In this document: in pieces, positions 18,565-28,400 of the stretch
How positions within the stretch are numbered: the first letter of the stretch is position 1
How the letters are laid out: each line of letters starts with the position of its first letter
Source: Minwuia thermotolerans
Lineage (GTDB): Bacteria; Pseudomonadota; Alphaproteobacteria; Minwuiales; Minwuiaceae
Length of the DNA: 64,000 nucleotides
Direction of reading: 5' to 3'
Assembly (NCBI RefSeq): GCF_002924445.1
Contig: NZ_PIGG01000004.1
Span: 1 to 64,000, forward strand
Translations under genes and position numbers: made by a program
Notes under the pieces: model-generated
The model's input: the letters and a program-made list of their open reading frames with translations, nothing else
Databases searched by the model: none
Told to the model about the DNA's origin: nothing

Positions 18565-19282
18565 GAACGCGCTGATCTACGTCGTCGACGACGACGATCT
18601 GTTTCGTGAGTCCGTGGCGCAGAACCTGGCCGACGCCGGCTTCGAGGTCGCCGTCTTCCCCGACGGCCCGGAGGCCCTCGAAGGCCTGGAGAGCGAGCCC
18701 CTGCCGCAGCTCATCCTTCTGGACTGGAAGATGCCGAAGATGAACGGCATCGAGGTGCTGAAACAGTACCGCGCCCGGGGCGGCGACATCCCGGTGATCT
18801 TCCTGACGGTGCTGAGCGACCAGATCTACGAGGAGGCGGCGCTGATCGGCGGCGCCGTCGACTTCATCGAGAAATCGCGCAGCTTCTCGATCCTGCGCCG
18901 GCGCATCGACCTGATCGTGGACGGCCGCCGCGGCGGCGCGGAGGAGGCGGCGCCGGAGGACCAGCCGCAGCGGATCGGCGAGCTGACGCTGGATCCGGAA
19001 TCCGCGCGCGCCGCCTGGCGCGGCCGGCGCGTCGACCTGACCATCGCCGAGTTCGCCATCGTCAGCCATCTGGCGTCCCGGGCGGGGCGCGACTGCCGCT
19101 ATCGCGAGATCTATGATCTGGTGCGCGGCGAGGGCTTCCACGCCGGCGCCGGCGAGGACGGCTATCGCACCAATGTCCGCTCGATGATCAAGCGCATCCG
19201 GCGCAAGTTCGAATCGATCGACCCCGATTTCGAGGAGATCGAGAACTATCCGGGATTCGGCTATCGCTGGCGAAGGGACTAG
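18557..19282 (+). CDS. chvI: OmpR/PhoB-family response regulator (ChvI-like)
   Basis: A 241-residue regulator. The receiver domain has the acidic cluster VVDDDD (residues 9-14), the phospho-acceptor D56 in LLDWKMP and the Thr/Lys switch positions in IFLTVLSD and FIEKSRS. A winged-helix DNA-binding domain covers about 140-240 and ends with YPGFGYRWRRD. ChvI-type regulators control envelope stress, acid response and exopolysaccharide genes in Alphaproteobacteria. The gene lies between a lipoprotein gene (8-bp overlap) and its sensor kinase (5 bp later), as in chvI-chvG operons. Confidence 0.88.
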   Translation: MAENALIYVVDDDDLFRESVAQNLADAGFEVAVFPDGPEALEGLESEPLPQLILLDWKMPKMNGIEVLKQYRARGGDIPVIFLTVLSDQIYEEAALIGGAVDFIEKSRSFSILRRRIDLIVDGRRGGAEEAAPEDQPQRIGELTLDPESARAAWRGRRVDLTIAEFAIVSHLASRAGRDCRYREIYDLVRGEGFHAGAGEDGYRTNVRSMIKRIRRKFESIDPDFEEIENYPGFGYRWRRD

Positions 19283-19286
19283 GGTC

Positions 19287-20750
19287 GTGGGCGGCCGCAT
19301 CTGGCGCTCCATGTGGATGCGCCTCGCCGCCATCGCCCTGGTTCTCGCCGTCGCCCCGGTCATCATCTACCTGCAGCTCCGCGCCGCCGACGCCGAGCAG
19401 AGCGCGCTGCTGCGCCAGTCCGTCGCCGCCCAGGGGCGCATGATCGCGCGCGGCGTCGAGACCGCGCTGGACCCGGCCAAGCTGCCGGAACTGGGCAAGC
19501 ACCTCGCCCGCTTCGACACGCCGCGCAACGAGGTTCGGGTGCTGTTCCGTCCCAGCGATGACGCGGACCGGGCGTTCTATTTCGTCGGCGCCTCGCCGGC
19601 GCTGCCCGACGCCGACCTGGAACAGGAGCGCGAGCGCCTGCTGGCCACCGGCGCGGTCGCCGATATCGGTCCCGGCTGCGGGCCGGGCGGTCCGGCGGGA
19701 CAGGTCTATGACACGGTCGCCGGCGACCGCCGCATCATCGCCTCGGTGGTGCCGCTGGCGAAGCCCGAGGGCTGCTGGGTCGTGATCCTGACCCGGGAGC
19801 AGTTCGCCGGCTTCGGCCCCGACGGCGCGCAACCCTACTGGCAATCGCCGGAGATGATCGCCAGCGGCGTGATCTACGTGATCATGGTCGGCCTTGTGCT
19901 GCTGGTCTTCCTGAGTTTCCGCCGCGACCTGCGCGGCTTCGCCGACGCGGCGCGGCGCACCGCCCGCGGCGAAGGCGGCACGCGCTTCCTGGACCAGAAC
20001 CGGGTGCCGGAACTGGACGGCGTCGCCCGGGCTTTCGACCAGATGGTCAGCCATCTCCGGCGTTCGGCTGAAAGCCTGCTCAGGCTGTCGGAGGAGAATG
20101 CCCACGCCCTGAAGACGCCCGTGGGGGTCATCGCCCAGGCCGTGGAGCCGCTCCGGGCCATGGCGGCCGAGGATCCCCGGCGGCGGCGCTCGGTCGAGCT
20201 GATCGAAAAGGCGATCGAGCGCCTGGACCATCTGATCACCGTGATCCGGCGCAGCGAGGAGACGGCCGCCGCCCTGGTCGCGCCGCGCCTGACCCCGGTA
20301 GACGCCGGCGGCCTGCTGCGCCCTGTCGCCGACGACTACCGGCCCATCGCCGAGGACCGGGGCATCGAGGTCACGGTCCGCTCGCCGGGGCGCGTCATGG
20401 CGCTCGGCAACGAGGAGCTGCTGCGCACCGCGATCGAGAATCCGGTCGAGAACGCCCTGGATCTGACCCCGGCCGGCGGGCGGGTCGAGCTTTCGCTGAT
20501 GACCGAGGAATCGACCGGCATGATCGAGATCCGCGTCACCGACACCGGCCCGGGCGTCGCCGACAGTCAGCTGGAGCAGATATTCGACCGCCGCTTCAGC
20601 CACCGCGAGCCGGGCGACGGCGGCCATGACGGGCTGGGTCTGTGGATCGTGCGCCGCAACATGGAGGCGATGGGCGGCGCAGCCCATGCCGAAGCCGGCG
20701 ACGAGGGCGGCCTGGCCGTCGTGCTCCGCCTGCCCGCTGCAAGGCCCTGA
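19287..20750 (+). CDS. chvG: Sensor histidine kinase (ChvG-like)
   Basis: A 487-residue membrane kinase starting at GTG, with TM1 at about residues 11-29, a periplasmic sensor region of about 160 residues, TM2 at about 193-213, a HAMP-like linker, a HisKA dimerisation helix with the phospho-His in ENAHALKTP (about residue 273) and an HATPase domain with N box ENPVENALDL and G boxes DTGPGVAD and GLGLWIVRRN. It should phosphorylate the ChvI-like regulator encoded 4 bp upstream. In relatives ChvG is held in check by a periplasmic ExoR protein; none is seen here. The lipoprotein gene at the head of the operon may act instead. Confidence 0.87.
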   Translation: MGGRIWRSMWMRLAAIALVLAVAPVIIYLQLRAADAEQSALLRQSVAAQGRMIARGVETALDPAKLPELGKHLARFDTPRNEVRVLFRPSDDADRAFYFVGASPALPDADLEQERERLLATGAVADIGPGCGPGGPAGQVYDTVAGDRRIIASVVPLAKPEGCWVVILTREQFAGFGPDGAQPYWQSPEMIASGVIYVIMVGLVLLVFLSFRRDLRGFADAARRTARGEGGTRFLDQNRVPELDGVARAFDQMVSHLRRSAESLLRLSEENAHALKTPVGVIAQAVEPLRAMAAEDPRRRRSVELIEKAIERLDHLITVIRRSEETAAALVAPRLTPVDAGGLLRPVADDYRPIAEDRGIEVTVRSPGRVMALGNEELLRTAIENPVENALDLTPAGGRVELSLMTEESTGMIEIRVTDTGPGVADSQLEQIFDRRFSHREPGDGGHDGLGLWIVRRNMEAMGGAAHAEAGDEGGLAVVLRLPAARP

Positions 20751-20870
20751 TACGTAACGCGACCGGCCGCCACAGCTTTGCCACAGCCTCGCCGCTGACC
20801 CGCCACCGGCCTTGCCCGATATTCGATGGTGCAAGCAGCGGAATTTCCCGCCCGTCAGTTCGAGGCCGCA

Positions 20871-21668
20871 ATGTACCAGACCATCATCGAGCAACAGGCA
20901 TACGCCACCGCCCGCTCCGGTATCGGCGGGGACGTCTTCGCACCCAGGGACACGCGCCAGTGTCTGCGGCGGCTGTCCTATGACCCGTACGCGGCGGGCA
21001 ATGGCCGCCAGATGGTGCCCCGGACCTTCGTCGAGCGGCTGCCGCGCGACATGGCCGACATCGCCAGCCTGGCGGAGCGCCAGAAAACCTTCATCACGCT
21101 GATGCTGCCCATCGTGCTGCGCGCCAACGAGATCATGAGCCTGCAGCGCAGCATGATCCGCGCGGAGAGCGATCCGCTGATGCTGGAGCAGGCGATGCGC
21201 CAATATGACGCCTGCGACCTGGAGCAGCTCGACCGCCGCTTCGACGTGGTGCCGCCCTCGCTGCTGCTGGCCATCGCCGCGGCGGCGACGGACTGGGGCC
21301 GGGAGCGGACGGCGCACGATCTGATGGCGCTGGCTCCCGATTCGCTGGCCAGCCCGGCGAATCTGCCGCCGTCGGCGGTTCAGGCCCTGGGCGGCGCCCG
21401 GCGCAGCCACTACCGGGATCTGCTGAGCCCGATGCTTGACGTCATTCACGGCATCAACACCTACAGGGACGGCGCGGCGCTCAGGCGCGAACGCAGCCGC
21501 CAGCGGCGCAGCCGCCGATTCGACGGCTACCGTCTTGCACTCCTGCTGGATGGTGGCCACCTCAAACGCAGCCCATTCGTCCGCCGCGTGCTGTACGCGA
21601 TGGAAGGTGGGGCGTTGACCAGACTGGACCATGCCAAGCTGGAGGCCCCGGTCGCGGTCGTACACTGA
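20871..21668 (+). CDS. Bax-like glucosaminidase-fold protein lacking the catalytic glutamate
   Basis: A 265-residue protein with the order of motifs seen in Bax/glucosaminidase proteins: FVERLPRDMADIASLAERQKTF leading to MLPIVLRANEIM (about residues 53-89), then VPPSLLLAIAAAATDWGRER (128-147) and a C-terminal FDGYRLALLLDGGHLKRSPFV-like region. In active members the central segment reads LAQAAxESGWG. Here Gln, Glu, Ser and Gly are replaced by I135, A139, T140 and D141, so the general-acid glutamate is gone. No signal peptide is visible from either possible start (ATG 20826 or 20871; the latter has GAGG upstream). It is probably a non-catalytic paralogue. The family assignment is by motif memory and moderate in certainty. 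Confidence 0.6.
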   Translation: MYQTIIEQQAYATARSGIGGDVFAPRDTRQCLRRLSYDPYAAGNGRQMVPRTFVERLPRDMADIASLAERQKTFITLMLPIVLRANEIMSLQRSMIRAESDPLMLEQAMRQYDACDLEQLDRRFDVVPPSLLLAIAAAATDWGRERTAHDLMALAPDSLASPANLPPSAVQALGGARRSHYRDLLSPMLDVIHGINTYRDGAALRRERSRQRRSRRFDGYRLALLLDGGHLKRSPFVRRVLYAMEGGALTRLDHAKLEAPVAVVH

Positions 21669-21707
21669 GTTCCAGCCAAGAAAGTTCAGAAAAGTGGAGC
21701 TAATCCG

Positions 21708-21941
21708 ATGATCCGCAAGATTGGAGCCATCAGCGTTATCGGCCTCATGCTGGGTCTTGGCGCGTGCGAAGGCATGAACGAAACCCAGCAGCGGACCCTT
21801 TCCGGCGGCGCAGCGGGCGCGGCCGGTGGCGCGGCGCTCGGCGCGATCACCGGCGGCAGCGCCGCGACAGGCGCCCTGCTGGGTGGCGCGCTCGGCGCGG
21901 GCGCGGGCTACATCACCTCCGACGACGACGCCTTCGAATAA
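21708..21941 (+). CDS. Small glycine-zipper lipoprotein
   Basis: A 77-residue lipoprotein: the leader IGLMLGLGACEG has a lipobox Cys at residue 20. The rest is a Gly/Ala-rich glycine zipper (GGAAGAAGGAALGAITGG with several GxxxG steps) forming a predicted hydrophobic hairpin, and an acidic tail. It resembles small OsmB/YMGG-type outer-membrane lipoproteins. A weak GTGGAG site precedes the start. Confidence 0.75.
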   Translation: MIRKIGAISVIGLMLGLGACEGMNETQQRTLSGGAAGAAGGAALGAITGGSAATGALLGGALGAGAGYITSDDDAFE

Positions 21942-22069
21942 GCAGGCGTCGGCCCGCAAGGCCGGATACCGGCGCGCGGCGGGGTCCGCAGGGACCCGGC
22001 CGGCGCGTCTGCCGCACCACGGGGGCCGCTCCGTTCCCTCCTTTCCCTCACGGCGGCTCCCGCGACGGA

Positions 22070-22101
22070 GAAGCCCGTGCCGGCCCCCCGGCGCGGGCTT
22101 C
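22070..22101 (+). terminator. Rho-independent terminator-like hairpin
   Basis: A 14-bp stem (GAAGCCCGTGCCGG pairing with CCGGCGCGGGCTTC, one G-U pair) around a CCCC loop, followed by TTC. It lies downstream of the glycine-zipper gene and upstream of murJ. The short T-run makes it a moderate candidate. Confidence 0.5.
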
Positions 22102-22170
22102 TTCACGTCCACCGTCCCGTTCCTCGCGAGAGGGCTTACTTCCGCCCGGATCCCGATCTAAGACTTCGCA

Positions 22171-23733
22171 ATGGCAGATTCGGGATCAGGCCGGCTGATG
22201 CGCGCGGCCGCCACGGTGGGCGGCTTCACCATGATCAGCCGCATCACCGGCTTCGCACGCGACATCCTGATCGCCGCGATCGTCGGCGCAGGCCCCATCG
22301 GCGACGCCTTCTTCGTCGCCTTCAAGCTGCCCAACTTCTTCCGCCGCCTGTTCGCCGAGGGCGCGTTCAACGCCGCCTTCGTGCCGCTGTTCTCGGGCCG
22401 GCTGGCGCGGAAGGGGCGGGAGGCGGCGCGGCTGTTCGCCGAAGACACCGCGGCGGTGCTGCTGACGGTGCTGTTCCTGCTGGTGGCTGCGCTGCAGATG
22501 GCGATGCCGGTGGCCATGATCGCCCTGGCGCCCGGCTTCACCGACGATCCGGCGACCTTCGGCCTGGCGGTCGAGCTGACCCGGATCACCTTTCCCTATC
22601 TGCTGTTCATCAGCCTGGTCTCGCTCTTCCAGGGCGTGCTGAACAGCACCGGCCGCTTCGCCGCCGCCGCCGCGACGCCGATCCTGCTCAATCTCTGCCT
22701 GATCGCGGCGCTGCTTCTGCTGGTGGAACACGTGCCGACGGCGGGTCACGCGCTCGCCATCGGCGTCTTCGTGGCCGGCGCAGTGCAGTTCCTCTGGCTG
22801 CTCCACGCGCTGCACCGGGCCGGCCTGGCGCTGCGGCTGCCCCGGCCCCGGCTGACGCCGGGCGTGAAGCGGGTCGTCGCCCTGATGGCGCCCGCGGCGC
22901 TGGGCGCGGGCGTGGTGCAGATCAACCTGGTGATCGACATCATCCTCGCCTCGACCCTGCCCGAGGGCTCGATCTCGTACCTGTTCTACGCCGACCGCAT
23001 CAGCCAGTTGCCGATCGGGGTGGTCGGCGTCGCCGTGGGTACGGCGCTGCTGCCGCTGCTCTCGCGCCAGGCGGCTTCGGGACAGCTGGACGACGCCCGG
23101 CTCAGCCTCAACCGCGCCATCGAGTTCGCCCTGCTGCTCTCGATTCCCGCCGCCGCCGCCTGCCTTGTAATCCCGTCGGTGCTGGTGGGCGCGCTGTTCG
23201 AGCGCGGCGCCTTCACCCCCGCCGACACCGCGGCCACGGCCTGGGCGCTCGCGGCCTATGCCTGGGGCCTGCCGGCCTATGTCATGGTCAAGGTGCTGGG
23301 CCCGGCCTTCTTCGCCCGCGAGGACACGTCGACGCCGGTGAAGATCGCGGTCGCCGCGGTCGCCGTGAACGTGGTGCTGAACCTGATCCTGATGGGGCCG
23401 ATGCTGCACGCCGGCCTGGCGCTGGCCACCGCCATCGCCTCCTGGCTCAACACCGCGCTGCTGGCCTATTTCGCCTGGCGGCGCGGCTGGCTGAAACCCG
23501 ACCGGCGGCTGTTGTGGGCGCTCCCGAAGATGTTCGCCGCGGCGCTGATCATGGCGGCGGCGCTGCTGTTCGGCGCCATCGCGCTGGACCTCCGCCTGCC
23601 CGGCGGCGAGCTCTGGCGGGCGCTGTCGCTGGCGATCCTGGTGGCCGGCGCGGTGGCGGTCTATTTCGGCCTCGGCTGGATCCTCCGCCTCGCCCGGCCT
23701 TCCGATCTCAGAGGTCTGGCGCGCGGGCGGTGA
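22171..23733 (+). CDS. murJ: Lipid II flippase MurJ
   Basis: A 520-residue polytopic protein of the MOP superfamily with about 14 membrane helices, the usual length for MurJ. Diagnostic sequences are TMISRITGFARDILIAA near the N-terminus, DAFFVAFKLPNFFRRLFAEG (residues ~47-66, including the conserved Arg/Lys face) and PEGSISYLFYADRISQLPIG. MurJ flips undecaprenyl-PP-linked peptidoglycan precursor across the inner membrane. It stands alone between the glycine-zipper gene and the convergent gdhA; in many alphaproteobacteria it is near glnD or trpS, neither seen here. Confidence 0.95.
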   Translation: MADSGSGRLMRAAATVGGFTMISRITGFARDILIAAIVGAGPIGDAFFVAFKLPNFFRRLFAEGAFNAAFVPLFSGRLARKGREAARLFAEDTAAVLLTVLFLLVAALQMAMPVAMIALAPGFTDDPATFGLAVELTRITFPYLLFISLVSLFQGVLNSTGRFAAAAATPILLNLCLIAALLLLVEHVPTAGHALAIGVFVAGAVQFLWLLHALHRAGLALRLPRPRLTPGVKRVVALMAPAALGAGVVQINLVIDIILASTLPEGSISYLFYADRISQLPIGVVGVAVGTALLPLLSRQAASGQLDDARLSLNRAIEFALLLSIPAAAACLVIPSVLVGALFERGAFTPADTAATAWALAAYAWGLPAYVMVKVLGPAFFAREDTSTPVKIAVAAVAVNVVLNLILMGPMLHAGLALATAIASWLNTALLAYFAWRRGWLKPDRRLLWALPKMFAAALIMAAALLFGAIALDLRLPGGELWRALSLAILVAGAVAVYFGLGWILRLARPSDLRGLARGR

Positions 23734-23756
23734 TCAGCCGTCGCTGAAAAAGGAAA

Positions 23757-23786
23757 CGCCCGGCCTTCCTCGCGGAAGACCGGGCG
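23757..23786 (-). terminator. Rho-independent terminator of gdhA
   Basis: A strong hairpin with arms CGCCCGGTCTTCC and GGAAGGCCGGGCG on the minus strand is followed by TTTCCTTTTTC, giving a U-rich tail for transcripts from gdhA. It also lies 24 bp past the murJ stop and may serve both genes. Confidence 0.75.
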
Positions 23787-23813
23787 CACCCGATCGGTGT
23801 CTTGCGGCTGCGG

Positions 23814-25172
<1,359 letters not shown>

Positions 25173-25432
25173 GATCGTCCCCCCTCCTTCGAGTCCTGCC
25201 CTGATTTCCATAGGGATTGCACCCGGCGGCAGCGGGTATCGAACCGCCCCCATTCCCCCACATGGCGCAAGCCTTCGCCGGGGAGTGTTGTCCCGCTGCG
25301 ACAATCGGTCAACCTCCATCACGTGTGTCCCTGCCGGTTTTGCAGGCACGGAGGCGAAGAAAGCTGCAATGTTTCGCCCCTGTGCGGTCCGTGCCACAAT
25401 CGCGGCCGCCAGTCAGCGAGCGGAGGGACGCC

Positions 25433-28400
25433 ATGGACGCCAGGACCGACGCGCAGGATGAACTGCTGCAGGCCGTCACCGAACGCTGTCGCGATCGCCT
25501 GGCGGCCGAGGAGGCGGCGGCCCTCACCGATTTCGCCGCGCAGGTGCTTCACCGCGCGATCCACGAGGCGGTGGAGGAGCGCAGCGCCGAGGATATCTAC
25601 GGTGCGCTGCTGTCGCTGTGGAAATTCGCGGCCCAGCGCAAGCCCGGCTCCGGCAAGGTCCGGGCCTACAATCCGAAGCTGGACGAGCACGGCTGGTCCT
25701 CGCCCCACACCATCATCGAGACCGTGAACGACAACATGCCGTTCCTGGTCGATTCGATCGTCTCCGCCCTGGGCCAGTTCGACGGCCAGATCCACGAGCT
25801 GATCCATCCGGTGGTGCATGTCGTCCGCGACGCCGAGGGCCGGCTGCAGGGCTGCGTCGACCGCGGCGCCGAGGGCGCGATCGCCGAATCGGTGATCCAG
25901 ATCGAGTTCTCGACCCATTCCGACCCGGCGGATCTCGCGGCCATCGAGAAGGCGCTCGGCGAGACGCTGGACGATGTGCGCCTGGCGGTCGAGGACTGGC
26001 GGCCGATGCTGCGGCAGGCCGAAATCATGGTCGAGGATCTGCGCGAGAACCCGCCGCCGCTGGACGCCGAGGACGTCGAGGAAGGACGGGCGCTGCTGGA
26101 GTGGATGATCGACGACCACTTCACCTTTCTCGGCTACCGCGAATACGACTACCTGGCCAGCCGGGAGACCGAGAGCCTGGAGATCGTGCCGGGCTCCGGC
26201 CTCGGCCTGCTGCGCGACCCCGCCCGGCGCGTGATGGAGCGCGCCAGCGGCGAGCCCGCGCTGTCGCCGGAGGTGCGCGAGTTCCTGCAGCGGCCGGAAC
26301 TGATCATTGTCACCAAGACCAACAAGCGCTCGACCATCCACCGCCCGGTCCACCTGGACTATGTCGGCATCAAGCGCTTCGACGGCGACGGCCAGATCGT
26401 CGGCGAGCGCCGCTTCGTCGGCCTGTTCACCTCCGCCGCCTACAACCGCACGCCGAAGGAGATCCCCTATCTGAGGCGCAAGACCGCGCGGGTTCTGGAG
26501 CGCGCCGGCTACGACCCGCGCGGTCACGCGGGCAAGGCGCTGGCCAACGTGCTCGACACCTTCCCCCGCGACGAGCTGTTCCAGATCCCGGAAGACGAGC
26601 TCTACCAGACCGCCATGGGCATTCTGGGGCTGCAGGACCGACCGCGGATCAAGCTGTTCCTGCGCCGCGACCGTTTCGAACGGTTCTTCTCCTGCCTGGT
26701 CTACGTGCCGCGGGAAAACTACGATTCCGAACTCCGCCGCAAGTTCGAGAAGATCCTGGCCGAGCAGCTCGGCGGGCGCATCTCCGCCTTCTACACCCAG
26801 ATCGGCGATTCCGCGCTGGCCCGGCTGCACGTCATCGTCGGCGGCGGCCCGACCGCGAGCGAGGTCGACCGGGAGGCGCTGGAAGCGCGGCTGATCGAGG
26901 CCGCGCGGTCCTGGGACGACGCGCTGAAGGATGCGCTGGTCGAAGCCTGGGGCGAGGAGCGCGCCAATGTGCTGCACCGGCGCTACGCCCACGCCTTCTC
27001 CGCCGCCTACCGCGAGGTGTTCAGCGCCGAGATGGCCTGCATCGACATCCAGCACATGGAGGAGACGGCGCAGGACGCGATGGGCCTCAACCTCTACCGG
27101 CTGCTGGAAGACGACGACCGCACGCTGCGCCTGAAGCTGTTCCAGCGCGGCGAGGCGCTGGCGCTCTCGGACGTGCTGCCGATGCTGGAGCACATGGGGC
27201 TGTGGGTGCTGTCCGAGCAGAGCCACCCGGTCGGCGATCCCGTCGATCCGTTCTGCTGGATCCACGACTTCGAGATGAGCACGACCGACGGCGCGGAGCC
27301 GAAGCTGGGCGAGTTCAAGCCGGCCTTCGAGGAGGGCTTCGCCAAGATCTTCTCCGGCGAGATGGAGAATGACGGCTTCAACCGCCTGATCGTCGCCGAA
27401 GGCATCGCGCCGCGCGACGTGGTGCTGCTGCGCGCCTACTGCAAGTTCCTGCGCCAGGCTGGCATCGCCTTCAGCCAGGATTACATGGAGGACACGCTGG
27501 CGACCAATGGCGCCGTCACCAGCCTGATCGTGGAACTGTTCTACTGTCTGCTGGACCCGGCTTCGCCGGGCGACCGGGAGGAGACGGCGCAGACCATCGG
27601 GGAATCCATCGAGCTGCTGCTGGACAAGGTGCCCAGCCTGGACGAAGACCGCATCCTGCGCCGCTTCCTCAACGCCGTGCAGTCGACGCTCAGAACCAAC
27701 TTCTTCCAGCGGCGCACGGACGTCGACGGCAACCCCTATGTGTCGCTGAAGTTCGACAGCCAGGCGCTGGACGACCTTCCCCTGCCGCGGCCGTTCCGGG
27801 AGATCTTCGTCTACAGCCCGCGCTTCGAGGGCGTGCACCTGCGCGGCGGGCTGGTGGCGCGCGGGGGCCTGCGCTGGTCGGACCGGCGCGAGGACTTCCG
27901 CACCGAGGTGCTGGGCCTGGTCAAGGCGCAGATGGTCAAGAACGCCGTCATCGTGCCGGTCGGCTCCAAGGGCGGCTTCGTGCCCAAGCGCCCGCCCCAG
28001 GGCGGCGACCGGGAGGCCCAGATCGCCGAGGGCGTGGCCTGCTACCGCGGCTTCATCTCCGGCCTGCTGGACGTCACCGACAACATCGTCGACGGATCGA
28101 TCGTCCCGCCCGAGAGCGTCGTCCGCCGCGACGGCGACGACCCCTATCTGGTGGTCGCCGCCGACAAGGGCACCGCGACCTTTTCCGACTACGCCAATCA
28201 GGTGGCGATCGACTACGGCTTCTGGCTGGGCGACGCCTTCGCCTCGGGCGGCGCGGCCGGCTACGACCACAAGAAGATGGGCATCACCGCGCGCGGCGCG
28301 TGGGAATGCGTGAAACGCCACTTCCGGGAGATCGGCGCCGACATCCAGACCGAGCCCTTCAGCGTCGTCGGCGTCGGCGACATGTCCGGCGACGTCTTCG

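Noticed and set aside
19188-22112. A 974-codon minus-strand open frame across ChvI/ChvG and the Bax-like gene
   Set aside because: Antisense shadow of real genes in G+C-rich DNA; composition is Arg/Ala/Gly-rich with no domain, while the opposite strand carries clear families.
25173-25432. Riboswitch in the gdhA/gdhZ divergent region
   Set aside because: No recognisable aptamer core; only simple G+C-rich stems.
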